A DNA stretch of 64,000 nt from Martelella mediterranea (lineage in GTDB: Bacteria > Pseudomonadota > Alphaproteobacteria > Rhizobiales > Rhizobiaceae): the NCBI RefSeq assembly GCF_021021415.1, contig NZ_JAINWJ010000047.1, positions 1 to 64,000 on the forward strand. Reading direction: 5' to 3'. Positions 1 to 12,790 of the stretch are shown in pieces. The translations under genes and the position numbers were made by a program. Under the pieces are notes generated by a model. The model was given only the letters and a program-made list of their open reading frames with translations. It had not been told where the DNA came from and made no database searches. The stretch's first letter is position 1, and each line of letters starts with the position of its first letter.

Positions 1-262
1 CCTTCTGATATCACTCAATAACTTTTAAATCGGCCTCTTAGCGATATCCATGATGATGATATGTATTCTCTCAAGGGCATGTTCGACCGCAGCCGCCGGA
101 CGGAGATCTCCGTTGGCGCCCACTCTCCGGCAAGCCCGGCGCGGTTCAGTACCAGAATTGGTCTGGCGCATCGCAACTTTGAAAATGACATTGGAGTGCG
201 GCACTGGCTATAACTAGAAATCTATGAATTGCCGGCGTTTACTGCTGGCGATCGGAGGGGGC

Positions 263-3200
263 ATGCTTCGTTTCAGATCTACGAAACCAATCGAGCGCTC
301 AGATGGACGGTTGCGGATCAGGACTGTTGCGTCCTCGATTCTGTTCCAGTCCACCGCCCTTGCCGGAACGCTTGCCGGCGTTCCGCTGCCACTCTATTCG
401 CGCGGCTATACGCGGGCCTATGCGGCGGTGAGCTGCAGTCCTTCTGCGGTGAAGACGGAAACGGCGTCGAATATCGATGCAGACCAGTTCCAGCAGCGAA
501 ACACTGATGTCGCGGGCCAGACGATCAGCTGCACCATCGGTTCAGGAACACTGACGGGCCCGCAATATGCCTATGGCGGCCCCTATATGGCGCTCTACAA
601 TGTCGGCGCCGGCGGCAGTGACACCTATCGCGGCCAGACCTATAACGTGCACTCCAACTGGGCCTGGTCGGGCTTCGGCGTCAGCGTCACGAACAATGCC
701 GCGATCACGGTCACCGAGGCTGGCAGCACGCAATTGCTGTTTTCGCCGGGCGGGAACATTACGCTCGGCGATCTGCGCACATCGGGCACACAGTACAACG
801 CGCTCGGCGCGGTCTCGCTTGGCGCGCTCAACTGGAGCGGCTCCGATGACAACATGAAGACCGGCGGCGGCAATGGCGGCGCGGTGACGATCATAAGCTC
901 CGGCGATGTGTCGAGCACGGTCGGCGGCGGCATCTTCGCGCTCTCGCAGGGCGGCACCAACAAGCATGCCGACGACATGGGAGAACAATATGCCGGTTCC
1001 GGATCCGCCGTTACCGTCAAATCCTACGGTACGGTCTCCGGCTCCCGTTTCGGGATCGCGGCGCTCAGCATAGGCGGGCCCTCGACCTACAGCAGCGACA
1101 GCGATTTTTCCGGATCGGGGGACGGTGACTATGTCTCCGTCTATGCCGGCGGGTCGGTTTACGCCACCACGAGCGGGCCGGCGGTCCTCGCCGCATCCTA
1201 TGGCGGCAATACGCCCTACAACGTCAACAGCTTCGGCGATGGCGTTCAGGGCGGCAATGGCGGAAACAGCTTCGACCAGAGTGCACCCGACTGGCAGGAT
1301 CGCCCGGCCTACACGGCGGCCAAGGTTGTCGTCGGCAGCAGTTCCAAGCTGATGGCCGGAACGATCAGCACGCAATCCGCAGGGGCGGTCAATCTCTGGC
1401 TCAATAACCAGAATATCCAGCTGACGCGCGAGACAGGTGCTGCAATCGCGGCGATCGCGCGCGGCGGCAACGGCCTTGCCGAAGGCGGCAAGCAGGCGAT
1501 GTTCGGCGGTTCCGCGGTGCAGTCGAAAATCTACGTCTATGGCACGTCGGCGACAACCATCAAGACGAGCGGCTCGCAATCGCCCGGGATTTTCGCGCTC
1601 AGCCAGGGCGGCACGTCCTACGAGACCGACAAGGACGACAATGAGCGGCCGGGCGGATATGGCTCGGCGGTTCACGTGACCGTGACCGGCGGCGGCTCGA
1701 TCTCGACCGGCGGCAGCAACGCGACGGGCATCATCGCCCAGTCGCTGGGCGGCGGCGGCACGTCGACCTTCAAGCAGTCCAAGGGGATGGGCGCGCCGGC
1801 GGGCGCGGTCTATGTCTCCAGCGATTTTTCCATCGTCACCTCCGGCGATCATTCGCACGGCATCATCGCGCAATCGGCCTCGGCCGCGGATGGCGATGGC
1901 ATTTACACCAATGCCGGCACCGGCACGCTCACCTGGGGGGACACCAGCGCCAGCGGGTCGACGAGCAGCGATGTGACAGTAACCAATTCCGGCAATATCA
2001 CCGTCTACGGCATCGATTCGCACGGCATCGTGGCGCAATCGATCGGCGGCGGCGGCGGGCTTCTGCAGTCCACCGGAACGATAGCGACGAAGAGCTATGC
2101 CACGGGCTCGGCCGTTTCCGATCCGAGCGGCGGCCAGACGATCGGCGGACAGACCGCCGGCTCGCTCGCCGCTCAGGTGACCGTCACCAACAAGGGCAAT
2201 ATTTCCACCTATGGCGGCTATGCCGGCGCGAAGACATCGGCCAGCAGTTCCGACCAGACCGCGCTTGGCGGCGGGATCGCGATCCTGGCGCAATCGATCG
2301 GCGGCGGCGGCGGCGTCAATACCGGCACCGGCGCGACGGGGGCGATCGGCGCGGGAACGGGGTCGTCATCCGGCAGCGGCAGCAATGGCGGCACGGTTGA
2401 TGTTCACAATTACGGCAATCTGACCACAACCGGCTCGGAGGCGCACGGCATCGTCGCCCAGTCGATCGGCGGCGGCGGCGGTCAGGGCCGCAACAAGAAG
2501 GGCCTGTTTCATACGGTCGGTGGCGCGGGCGGGCCCGGTGGCACCGGCGGAAAAGCAACCGTCATAACCGAGTCCGCGACGGCGATTGCGACGACCGGCG
2601 ATTACGCCATGGGCATGGTTGCGCAGTCGGTGGGCGGCGGCGGCGGTGCGGGCGGCCAGGCAACGTCCTGGGGCCTGTTTGTTTCGAGTGCGACCGGCGG
2701 CAAGGGCGGCGCCGGCGGCGCGGGCGGCACGGCAAAAGTCACGCAGTTCGGCTCCGGCACGAAGGGCGCCAGCGATTACAGCACGCTTTCGACCAAGGGC
2801 GACCACGGCACCGGCATACTGGTGCAGTCGATCGGCGGCGGCGGCGGCATCGGCGGCAATGGCAAGTCAACCAGCGCCGGCTTCGGCATCGACATCTCGA
2901 TCGCCCATGGCGGCTCGGGCGCTTACGGCGGCAGCGGCGGCGACGCGAAGGTCTATACCAACGGCGTTGTTGCCACCAGCGGCACGGATGCACAGGGAAT
3001 CGTCGTCCAGTCGATCGGCGGCGGCGGCGGTTCGGGCGGTCAGGCCTCCTCCAAGGCGATTGCCGCCGGCGTGCCGTTCGATGAGGACGGCAACACGATC
3101 TCATTTTCCGTTTCGATCGCCCATGGCGGGATCGGCGGCGCGGGCGGCGATGGCGGCGCGGCCGAGGCGCATGTCTACAAGACCTCCAGAATCCAGACCT

Positions 3201-6200
3201 CCGGCGACGGCGCAGCCGGCCTCGTGGTCCAGTCCATCGGCGGCGGCGGCGGCAATGGCGGGGATGCGACCGCCAGTTCCGTCGCCAAGTCGATCACCTC
3301 CTGGCTGGCCGAAGACGAGGAGAAAGTCGACGCGGGCACGGATTTCGCGGTCGCGGTGAATTCCTATGTCGGCGGCTATGGCGGCGTGGGCGGCATCGGC
3401 GGCACGGTCAGCGTCAGCCATTACGGCGCGATCAGCACGACGGGCGGCTATGCCGACGGCATTCTGGCGCATTCGATCGGCGGCGGCGGCGGCAATGCCG
3501 GCACCGGCTCCGGTTCGACCAAGGCGGCAGACGGCATCAAGTCGGCCGCGTTGAATATCGGGCTCGGCGCCTATGGCGGCGCGGGCACCGATGGCGGCAG
3601 CGTCGACGTGCACATGGATGACGCCGGCGCCTCGATCTACACCGGCGGGCATGTTTCGCGCGGTATCTTCGCCCAGTCGATCGGCGGCGGCGGCGGCTCC
3701 TCCTCCGGGGGCGGCGGCAGCGGCGACGCGGACTGGGACATCACCATCGGTCTCGGCGCTCAGGGTTCAGCGGGCGGCGATGGCGGCGCGGTCAGCGTTT
3801 CGAGCGAAGGCGCGATCACCACCAAGGGCGACTGGTCGGATGCGATACTGGCGCAATCGATCGGCGGCGGCGGCGGCGCGGCGGGTTCCGGCAAGAGCTC
3901 GCTTTCCATCAAGGAGGACGAGGACGACGACGACGATGATGGCGGGGACGACGCCGAAGCGACGGAAACGTCGCTCGCCATGGTGTCATCCTCGGATGAC
4001 GATGATGATGACGGCGGCGATGATGGCGCTGACGACGACGACAAGACCCTCACATTCGGCGTGACCGTCGGCTCGACCGGCGGCGCGGGAGGGGCCGGCG
4101 GCGCGGTGACCATCGGCCAGAACAGTTCGGGCACGATCGTCGGCACCGGCACGATCCACACCTATGGCACGATGTCGGCCGGCATCGTCGCCCAATCGGT
4201 TGGCGGCGGCGGCGGCGCGGTGGCGATCTCGTCGGGCAGCGATGATTCCGACGACAGCGATTCCTCCAGCAGTTGCGATTCCTCAAGCAGTTCCAGCAGC
4301 GACGATTCCAGCTCCGACGACAAGGATAGCTGCGCCACGCTCACCATCGGCTCGGAAGGCGGCAGCGGCGGTGATGGCGGCAACGTCTCGGTTTACGCCG
4401 GCAACATCTATACCGGCGGCTTCGCCTCGCACGGCATCGTTGCCCAGTCGATCGCCGGCGGGGGCGGGATCGGCTTTTCCTCGGGGCTTGCCGTTTCCAA
4501 GGTCAAGATCGGCCTCGGCGGCAAGGCGGACGGCAATGCCGGAACCGCCGGCACCGTTACGGTCAAGACCCTCGCCGATACCAAAATCGTCACCAAGGGC
4601 GATACCTCGCAGGGCATCATCGCCCAGTCCATCGGCGGCGGCGGCGGCCTCGTCGGTGCGGCGCTGGGCACCGCGAGCGCCGTCAATGATGACAGCATCT
4701 CCAAGGTTCTGAGCGTGACCATGGGCTCCGGCAGCAATCCCGGCACCGCCCATGGCGGCAAGGTGGCGATCAGCCACAGCGGCGCGATCACCACCTACGG
4801 TGCGCGCTCGGTCGGCATCGTCGGCCAGTCGATCAGCGGCGGCGGCGGCTTCCTGACGGCGGCTTTGACCGTGCTCGACGAAATCTCCTTCGTCCAGGAA
4901 CAGGCGCCCAACAGCGCCGATCAGGTGACGGTCGATCTCGATAATGGCGCCGCCATCGTTACCTCCGGCGACGGCGCTTTCGGCATACTGGCGCAGGCGG
5001 TTTCCGGCGGCGGCGGCGTGGCGGCCGATCTGGCGCAGAAGCTCAATGCCTCCTACGGCTATTACGACAGTTTCTCGAGCGGCTCGAACTTCTACTACAC
5101 CGACAACGGCAATGCCGACAGCGCCGGCACCGTTGGCGTCACCATCGCCTCCGGCGCATCGATCAAGACCAGCGGCAAATACGCACACGGCATCGTGGCG
5201 CAGGCAATCGGCGGTTCTGGCGGTATCTTCACCCAGAACGGCAAGACCTATGCCGGCACACTCGGCCGTTTCAACAACATCAAGAACGGCGAGGCCGACG
5301 GCAACACGCAGTCCGGCTCGCTTGCCGTGACGATCGGCGGATCGGTTACCGTGACGGACCCGACAGCCTGGGGGGTCTGGGCCCAGACGACCGGCGAGAC
5401 GATGACGTTGACGCTCGACAAGGGCGGGTCGCTGACGGGCTCCACGGCCTCCGCCGCAAACGGAGCCTATCAGGGCGGCGCAGTCTACGCATCGGCAGCC
5501 AAGCGAACCAGCATCACACACAACAATTACGGCACGCTGACCGGCAATGTCGTGCACCACGCCTTCGATACACCATCGTCTTCTGCGGCGAACGGCGCGG
5601 TGCAGATGGCCGCTCTCGGTGGCACAAGCCTTTTCCTCAATCAGGGAACGGGCACGTTCGTGACCGGCGCGATCGCCGATGTCGACGCTGTGCTCAATGC
5701 CGGCAGCATCGATCCGGGCGGGGCGTGGAACACGATTGCCACGACTTTCACCGGCGATTTGGCCGGCGTCGGCTCATCGGGCAGCGCCTATGATGTCGCC
5801 GATCTCAGCCTTTCGCCCGCGTTCTCGCCGTTCAGCTATTTCAAACGCAGCAACCGGATCGACTGGCGCACGGAAAGCGCCAGCAAGGGCGGGCTGTTCA
5901 CCAATCTCGATGTCGACATGGAGCACGGCACGGCCGACCGGCTGACGATCGAAGGCGACTTCGCCGGGACCTGGGGCGTCGATATCAACGCCAACGCCCT
6001 GCTGCCGAACACGCGCAGCGAGTTCCTGAAGGCCGAGGGCAGCGACACCTCGTCGCTCACGGCACTTTCCTCGCTGGTCTTCGATTTCACCGACGTTACG
6101 AAATCGGCCGAAGGCTGGTACGGTTTCTCGGTCGATGACGCGTATTTCACCGGCAACGGCGTTTCGCTCGGCAAGAATGCCGGCGAGGTTTCGAAGGCGA

Positions 6201-7288
6201 TGCAGCAGGCCTGGGACAAGGTTGCCGATGGCAGCGCCACGGAGGTGAAGTTCGCCGAGGACGAGATTTCGCTCGGGCAGGCCTTCGGCGCCTTCCATCA
6301 GTCCGAACCCGATACCTTCTCCGACATGTTGCTGGAACTTGCCTCGCAGACGGCGGCGGCGCCGCTGGCGGATTCGCCCTCGGCGGCGATTTCCGCGGCC
6401 AACAGCGTGCTGTCTTGCCCGGCCTTCGAAACGACCGGCGTGATGATGGATGAGGGCTCATGCGTATGGAGCCGCGTGCTTGGCGGCGAGACGACGCAGG
6501 ACGCCCATGGCGATGCTTCCGGCTACACCCAATCCGTCGGCGGCCTACAGATCGGCGGCCAGACGGAGCTCAGCGATGGCTGGTTCCTGGGCTCGGGGCT
6601 TACCTATGAAAACAGCTGGTTCCGCAATGACAGCGGTTCGGAGAAGCTGGATCAGCAATCCTTCACCGGCGCGGTCGCGCTGAAGCGGGAGATGGGGCCG
6701 TGGCTCTTCGGCCTCGTCGGCGGCGCCGGTTACAACTGGGGCGATTCCAAGCGCTATATCAATCTCGACACGCTCTCGGCCACGGCGCGGGGCGAACCGG
6801 ATTCGGCAATGTTCTTCGCCCGGTTCCGCGCATCCTATGAAATAGCCCTCGGCGATGAGTATTACATGCGCCCCAAGGTGGATTTCGATGTCATCAACAT
6901 GCACCAGTTCGGCTATACCGAAACCGGCGCGGGCGCGGTGAACCTGATGGTCGACGGCAATTCCGACACCGCGTTCGGGGTCACGCCGGGCATCGAGTTC
7001 GGCGCGCGGATACCATTCAAGGAAAACTGGCCGGCGCGGCTTTACGGCGATCTCGGCGTGACCTTCCTGACATCGGATGAATGGGAGACGACGGCGCGGT
7101 TTGCGGGCCTCTCCTCGATGGACAGCTTCTCGACCTTCACGCCGATCGCCGATACGGTGGGCCATGTCTCGCTCGGGCTCGACCTTGCGCAACGCCAGGG
7201 CATGGAGCTGAAGTTCCAGTATGACGGCTCGTTCGCCGACGACTATCAATCGCATGTCGGCTCCGTGCGGTTCGGCTACCGGTTCTGA
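263..7288 (+). CDS. Giant glycine-rich autotransporter (type Va), 2341 aa
   Basis: Predicted surface protein secreted through its own C-terminal beta-barrel. I choose the ATG at 263 because a strong GGAGGGG ribosome site (254-260) precedes it; an upstream in-frame ATG at 224 has none. Residues ~1-56 form a long, basic then hydrophobic signal region ending near AYA-AVS. The passenger (to ~aa 1860) is a predicted beta-helix built of about 17 units, each ending in a motif like GIVAQSIGGGGG and separated by 60-120 residues. Two units carry unusual Asp/Ser-rich inserts (nt ~3898-4060 and ~4231-4340). The last ~280 residues read as an autotransporter barrel, ending in aromatic residues (FGYRF), as is usual for Bam recognition. 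Adhesion or aggregation is the likely role but is inferred. The 262 bases before the start show no gene or clear promoter. Confidence 0.93.
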   Translation: MLRFRSTKPIERSDGRLRIRTVASSILFQSTALAGTLAGVPLPLYSRGYTRAYAAVSCSPSAVKTETASNIDADQFQQRNTDVAGQTISCTIGSGTLTGPQYAYGGPYMALYNVGAGGSDTYRGQTYNVHSNWAWSGFGVSVTNNAAITVTEAGSTQLLFSPGGNITLGDLRTSGTQYNALGAVSLGALNWSGSDDNMKTGGGNGGAVTIISSGDVSSTVGGGIFALSQGGTNKHADDMGEQYAGSGSAVTVKSYGTVSGSRFGIAALSIGGPSTYSSDSDFSGSGDGDYVSVYAGGSVYATTSGPAVLAASYGGNTPYNVNSFGDGVQGGNGGNSFDQSAPDWQDRPAYTAAKVVVGSSSKLMAGTISTQSAGAVNLWLNNQNIQLTRETGAAIAAIARGGNGLAEGGKQAMFGGSAVQSKIYVYGTSATTIKTSGSQSPGIFALSQGGTSYETDKDDNERPGGYGSAVHVTVTGGGSISTGGSNATGIIAQSLGGGGTSTFKQSKGMGAPAGAVYVSSDFSIVTSGDHSHGIIAQSASAADGDGIYTNAGTGTLTWGDTSASGSTSSDVTVTNSGNITVYGIDSHGIVAQSIGGGGGLLQSTGTIATKSYATGSAVSDPSGGQTIGGQTAGSLAAQVTVTNKGNISTYGGYAGAKTSASSSDQTALGGGIAILAQSIGGGGGVNTGTGATGAIGAGTGSSSGSGSNGGTVDVHNYGNLTTTGSEAHGIVAQSIGGGGGQGRNKKGLFHTVGGAGGPGGTGGKATVITESATAIATTGDYAMGMVAQSVGGGGGAGGQATSWGLFVSSATGGKGGAGGAGGTAKVTQFGSGTKGASDYSTLSTKGDHGTGILVQSIGGGGGIGGNGKSTSAGFGIDISIAHGGSGAYGGSGGDAKVYTNGVVATSGTDAQGIVVQSIGGGGGSGGQASSKAIAAGVPFDEDGNTISFSVSIAHGGIGGAGGDGGAAEAHVYKTSRIQTSGDGAAGLVVQSIGGGGGNGGDATASSVAKSITSWLAEDEEKVDAGTDFAVAVNSYVGGYGGVGGIGGTVSVSHYGAISTTGGYADGILAHSIGGGGGNAGTGSGSTKAADGIKSAALNIGLGAYGGAGTDGGSVDVHMDDAGASIYTGGHVSRGIFAQSIGGGGGSSSGGGGSGDADWDITIGLGAQGSAGGDGGAVSVSSEGAITTKGDWSDAILAQSIGGGGGAAGSGKSSLSIKEDEDDDDDDGGDDAEATETSLAMVSSSDDDDDDGGDDGADDDDKTLTFGVTVGSTGGAGGAGGAVTIGQNSSGTIVGTGTIHTYGTMSAGIVAQSVGGGGGAVAISSGSDDSDDSDSSSSCDSSSSSSSDDSSSDDKDSCATLTIGSEGGSGGDGGNVSVYAGNIYTGGFASHGIVAQSIAGGGGIGFSSGLAVSKVKIGLGGKADGNAGTAGTVTVKTLADTKIVTKGDTSQGIIAQSIGGGGGLVGAALGTASAVNDDSISKVLSVTMGSGSNPGTAHGGKVAISHSGAITTYGARSVGIVGQSISGGGGFLTAALTVLDEISFVQEQAPNSADQVTVDLDNGAAIVTSGDGAFGILAQAVSGGGGVAADLAQKLNASYGYYDSFSSGSNFYYTDNGNADSAGTVGVTIASGASIKTSGKYAHGIVAQAIGGSGGIFTQNGKTYAGTLGRFNNIKNGEADGNTQSGSLAVTIGGSVTVTDPTAWGVWAQTTGETMTLTLDKGGSLTGSTASAANGAYQGGAVYASAAKRTSITHNNYGTLTGNVVHHAFDTPSSSAANGAVQMAALGGTSLFLNQGTGTFVTGAIADVDAVLNAGSIDPGGAWNTIATTFTGDLAGVGSSGSAYDVADLSLSPAFSPFSYFKRSNRIDWRTESASKGGLFTNLDVDMEHGTADRLTIEGDFAGTWGVDINANALLPNTRSEFLKAEGSDTSSLTALSSLVFDFTDVTKSAEGWYGFSVDDAYFTGNGVSLGKNAGEVSKAMQQAWDKVADGSATEVKFAEDEISLGQAFGAFHQSEPDTFSDMLLELASQTAAAPLADSPSAAISAANSVLSCPAFETTGVMMDEGSCVWSRVLGGETTQDAHGDASGYTQSVGGLQIGGQTELSDGWFLGSGLTYENSWFRNDSGSEKLDQQSFTGAVALKREMGPWLFGLVGGAGYNWGDSKRYINLDTLSATARGEPDSAMFFARFRASYEIALGDEYYMRPKVDFDVINMHQFGYTETGAGAVNLMVDGNSDTAFGVTPGIEFGARIPFKENWPARLYGDLGVTFLTSDEWETTARFAGLSSMDSFSTFTPIADTVGHVSLGLDLAQRQGMELKFQYDGSFADDYQSHVGSVRFGYRF

Positions 7289-7379
7289 TCAAGCAGCAGG
7301 TCACGACCTGCCGAAAAACGCTGGAGCGCGGCAAGCCATTGCCGCTCTCCCCAGCCTACCCAACGCACAGGAATACCGC

Positions 7380-8552
7380 ATGCCCGCCGATCCGTCCGAA
7401 GACAACAATGCCGCCGAGGGCATCGCCGCGCCGCCCGTGCCGGACCGCGCGGATGCGCCCGAGGCGCGGGTGGACCCCGCGGTGCTGCAGACCAACGTGA
7501 CCTGTTCGCGCGGCTTTCCGCAGTGGCTTGCCATGCACAATTGCGCGCTGGCGTTTACCTCCTACCAGACCGGCCAGCTTTTTCTTGTCGGCACCCTGCC
7601 CAACGGGTCGCTCTCGCTGCACCAGCGCAATTTCGTCCGGGCCATGGGGCTGATCGGCGACGCCCAGCGCCTGCTGCTGGCCGGCCTTGCCCAGATCTGG
7701 CGCTTTGAGAATGTGCTGGCGCCCAATGAGCGCGCCAACGAGCATTTCGACAGGCTCTACGTGCCGCGCCGCGGCCAGACCGTGTCCGATCTCGATGTTC
7801 ACGAGCTGGGCATCGACGCCGCCGGTCGGCTGCTTTTCGTCAACACCAAATATTCGTGTCTGGCGACCGACAGCGTCGCCCATTCGTTCAAGCCGGTCTG
7901 GCGCCCGCCCTTCATCTCCCGGCTGGCCCCGGAAGATCGCTGCCACCTGAACGGCCTTGCGATGGAAAACGGTGTTCCGCGCTTTGTCACCTCGGTCTCG
8001 ACCTCGGACATCGTCGACGGCTGGCGCGAGCATCGTCGCGATGGCGGCGTGGTCGTTGATATCGAAACGGACGAGATTGTCGCCGAAGGCCTGTCGATGC
8101 CGCATTCCCCGCGCCTGCACGACGGCGCTCTGTGGTTTCTCGATTCCGGCAATGGCTTTCTCACCCGGCTGGACCTTGAAAGCAGGGCGCGCGAACGCGT
8201 CGCCTTCTGCCCCGGCTTCCTGCGCGGCCTGTCCTTCCATGACGGCCATGCCCTGGTCGGGCTTTCGCTGGCGCGGCGCGAGGGCGTGTTTTCCGGGCTC
8301 AATCTCCAGGACGAACTGGAGCGCCGCAAGGCCGAGGCCTGGTGCGGACTGCAGATCGTCAACACCGCCAATGGCGATATCGTCGAATGGCTGCGCCTCG
8401 AGGGCGGGATCAAGGAACTCTTCGACGTGCGAGTCCTGCCGGGCGTCCGCTGCCCGATGGCGCTGCCGACCTTCGGCCCCGAACTCGCCAGCTTCATCAC
8501 CATCGAAGCGCCGGACCAGCCCTTGTCCGAGCGCGGCTGGAAACCGGCCTAG
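7380..8552 (+). CDS. TIGR03032 family protein (DUF4915-like)
   Basis: A 390-residue protein with no signal peptide, starting at the ATG at 7380 after a weak AGGA site. It matches the TIGR03032 pattern as I remember it: a conserved opening (CSRGFPQWL), a repeated beta-strand layout of propeller type with HxxG/DLDVHELG-like blocks, a GLAMENG segment, and a C-terminal LPGVRCPMALP block. The family's biochemical function is unknown to me. An overlapping longer frame extends back into the autotransporter but uses no plausible ribosome site. It begins 92 bases after the autotransporter stop on the same strand with no terminator between, so co-transcription is likely. That pairing suggests a role in making, modifying or sensing the surface protein, but this is inference. 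The first ~35 residues are Pro/Ala/Glu-rich and probably disordered. Confidence 0.75.
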   Translation: MPADPSEDNNAAEGIAAPPVPDRADAPEARVDPAVLQTNVTCSRGFPQWLAMHNCALAFTSYQTGQLFLVGTLPNGSLSLHQRNFVRAMGLIGDAQRLLLAGLAQIWRFENVLAPNERANEHFDRLYVPRRGQTVSDLDVHELGIDAAGRLLFVNTKYSCLATDSVAHSFKPVWRPPFISRLAPEDRCHLNGLAMENGVPRFVTSVSTSDIVDGWREHRRDGGVVVDIETDEIVAEGLSMPHSPRLHDGALWFLDSGNGFLTRLDLESRARERVAFCPGFLRGLSFHDGHALVGLSLARREGVFSGLNLQDELERRKAEAWCGLQIVNTANGDIVEWLRLEGGIKELFDVRVLPGVRCPMALPTFGPELASFITIEAPDQPLSERGWKPA

Positions 8553-8553
8553 T

Positions 8554-8690
8554 TTTACGTCGACACACCTTGGATATAGGCCTCCTGGATAACGACGGTC
8601 AGCGCCTTTTTCGCCATGCGGCGCGGCTCAGGGAAACCGGAGAATAGCTGCCTATGCGAAGCTTCGGGATGCGCAACTTACCGTCCCTAC
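8554..8690 (-). pseudogene. IS256-family transposase remnant
   Basis: Read on the minus strand, this stretch encodes GKLRIPKLRIGSY, then after a one-base shift FPEPRRMAKKAL and IQEAYIQGVST before a stop. These blocks correspond to the conserved segment of IS256-type transposases (LRIPKLR-GSYFPGFLEPRR ... ALTAVIQEAYIQGVSTR). Both ends of the gene are missing and the frame is broken, so it cannot be functional. The rest of 8690-8905 shows only weakly similar, degenerate sequence on the same strand. It separates the autotransporter locus from the vitamin B6 locus. Confidence 0.7.
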
Positions 8691-8905
8691 CCGCGTTTCC
8701 TAATCGCGCTCGCATTAGCAGCTAAGCTGCGCAAGTCAAAACGAGCCCGGCGCGCAGTGCATTCTCGCGCGGTTGATCGACGGTGGCGGTGGCGTGGCGG
8801 GCGGCGGAAGTGCCGCGGCAAGCGGCGACCAAATCCCGACAAGCAACGCCCTGACGATCCGCCGAGGGAACTTCACGACCAGCATGTCGACCAGAACATG
8901 CCATT

Positions 8906-8946
8906 AAAAAACGGCCGGCCCCTTGCATCGTCGCGAAGCCCGGCCG
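8906..8946 (-). terminator. Rho-independent terminator of the minus-strand vitamin B6 operon
   Basis: Reading the minus strand, CGGCCGG (8946-8940) pairs with CCGGCCG (8918-8912) and is followed by six T residues (8911-8906). It lies about 65 bases after the stop of the pyridoxal dehydrogenase gene and should end the operon that runs from 16526 to 9012. A T-rich run also follows on the plus strand, so it may act in both directions. Confidence 0.7.
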
Positions 8947-9011
8947 ATCCATCTTTTTGTTCTGACGCATTCGCGCGGACGTCGGCTAGCCCCTTTCGAC
9001 CGCGCAGTGCC

Positions 9012-10975
<1,964 letters not shown>

Positions 10976-10985
10976 CTGGTCCTCC

Positions 10986-12789
<1,804 letters not shown>

Positions 12790-12790
12790 C

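Noticed and set aside
179-214. Promoter candidate TTGAAA ... TATAAC before the first autotransporter
   Set aside because: The spacing of 24 bases between the two hexamers is too long for a standard sigma-70 promoter.
542-2293. 583-codon minus-strand frame opposite the first autotransporter (and others such as 4283-5560)
   Set aside because: It is the mirror of a strongly biased, repeat-rich gene; composition is Arg/Ala/Gly/Asp noise with no domain, and the plus-strand protein is unmistakable.
2030-5220. Regular repeats suggesting a CRISPR or satellite
   Set aside because: The repeats are the codons for the QSIGGGGG motif in a continuous reading frame, with spacers of variable coding sequence; no direct-repeat/spacer array.
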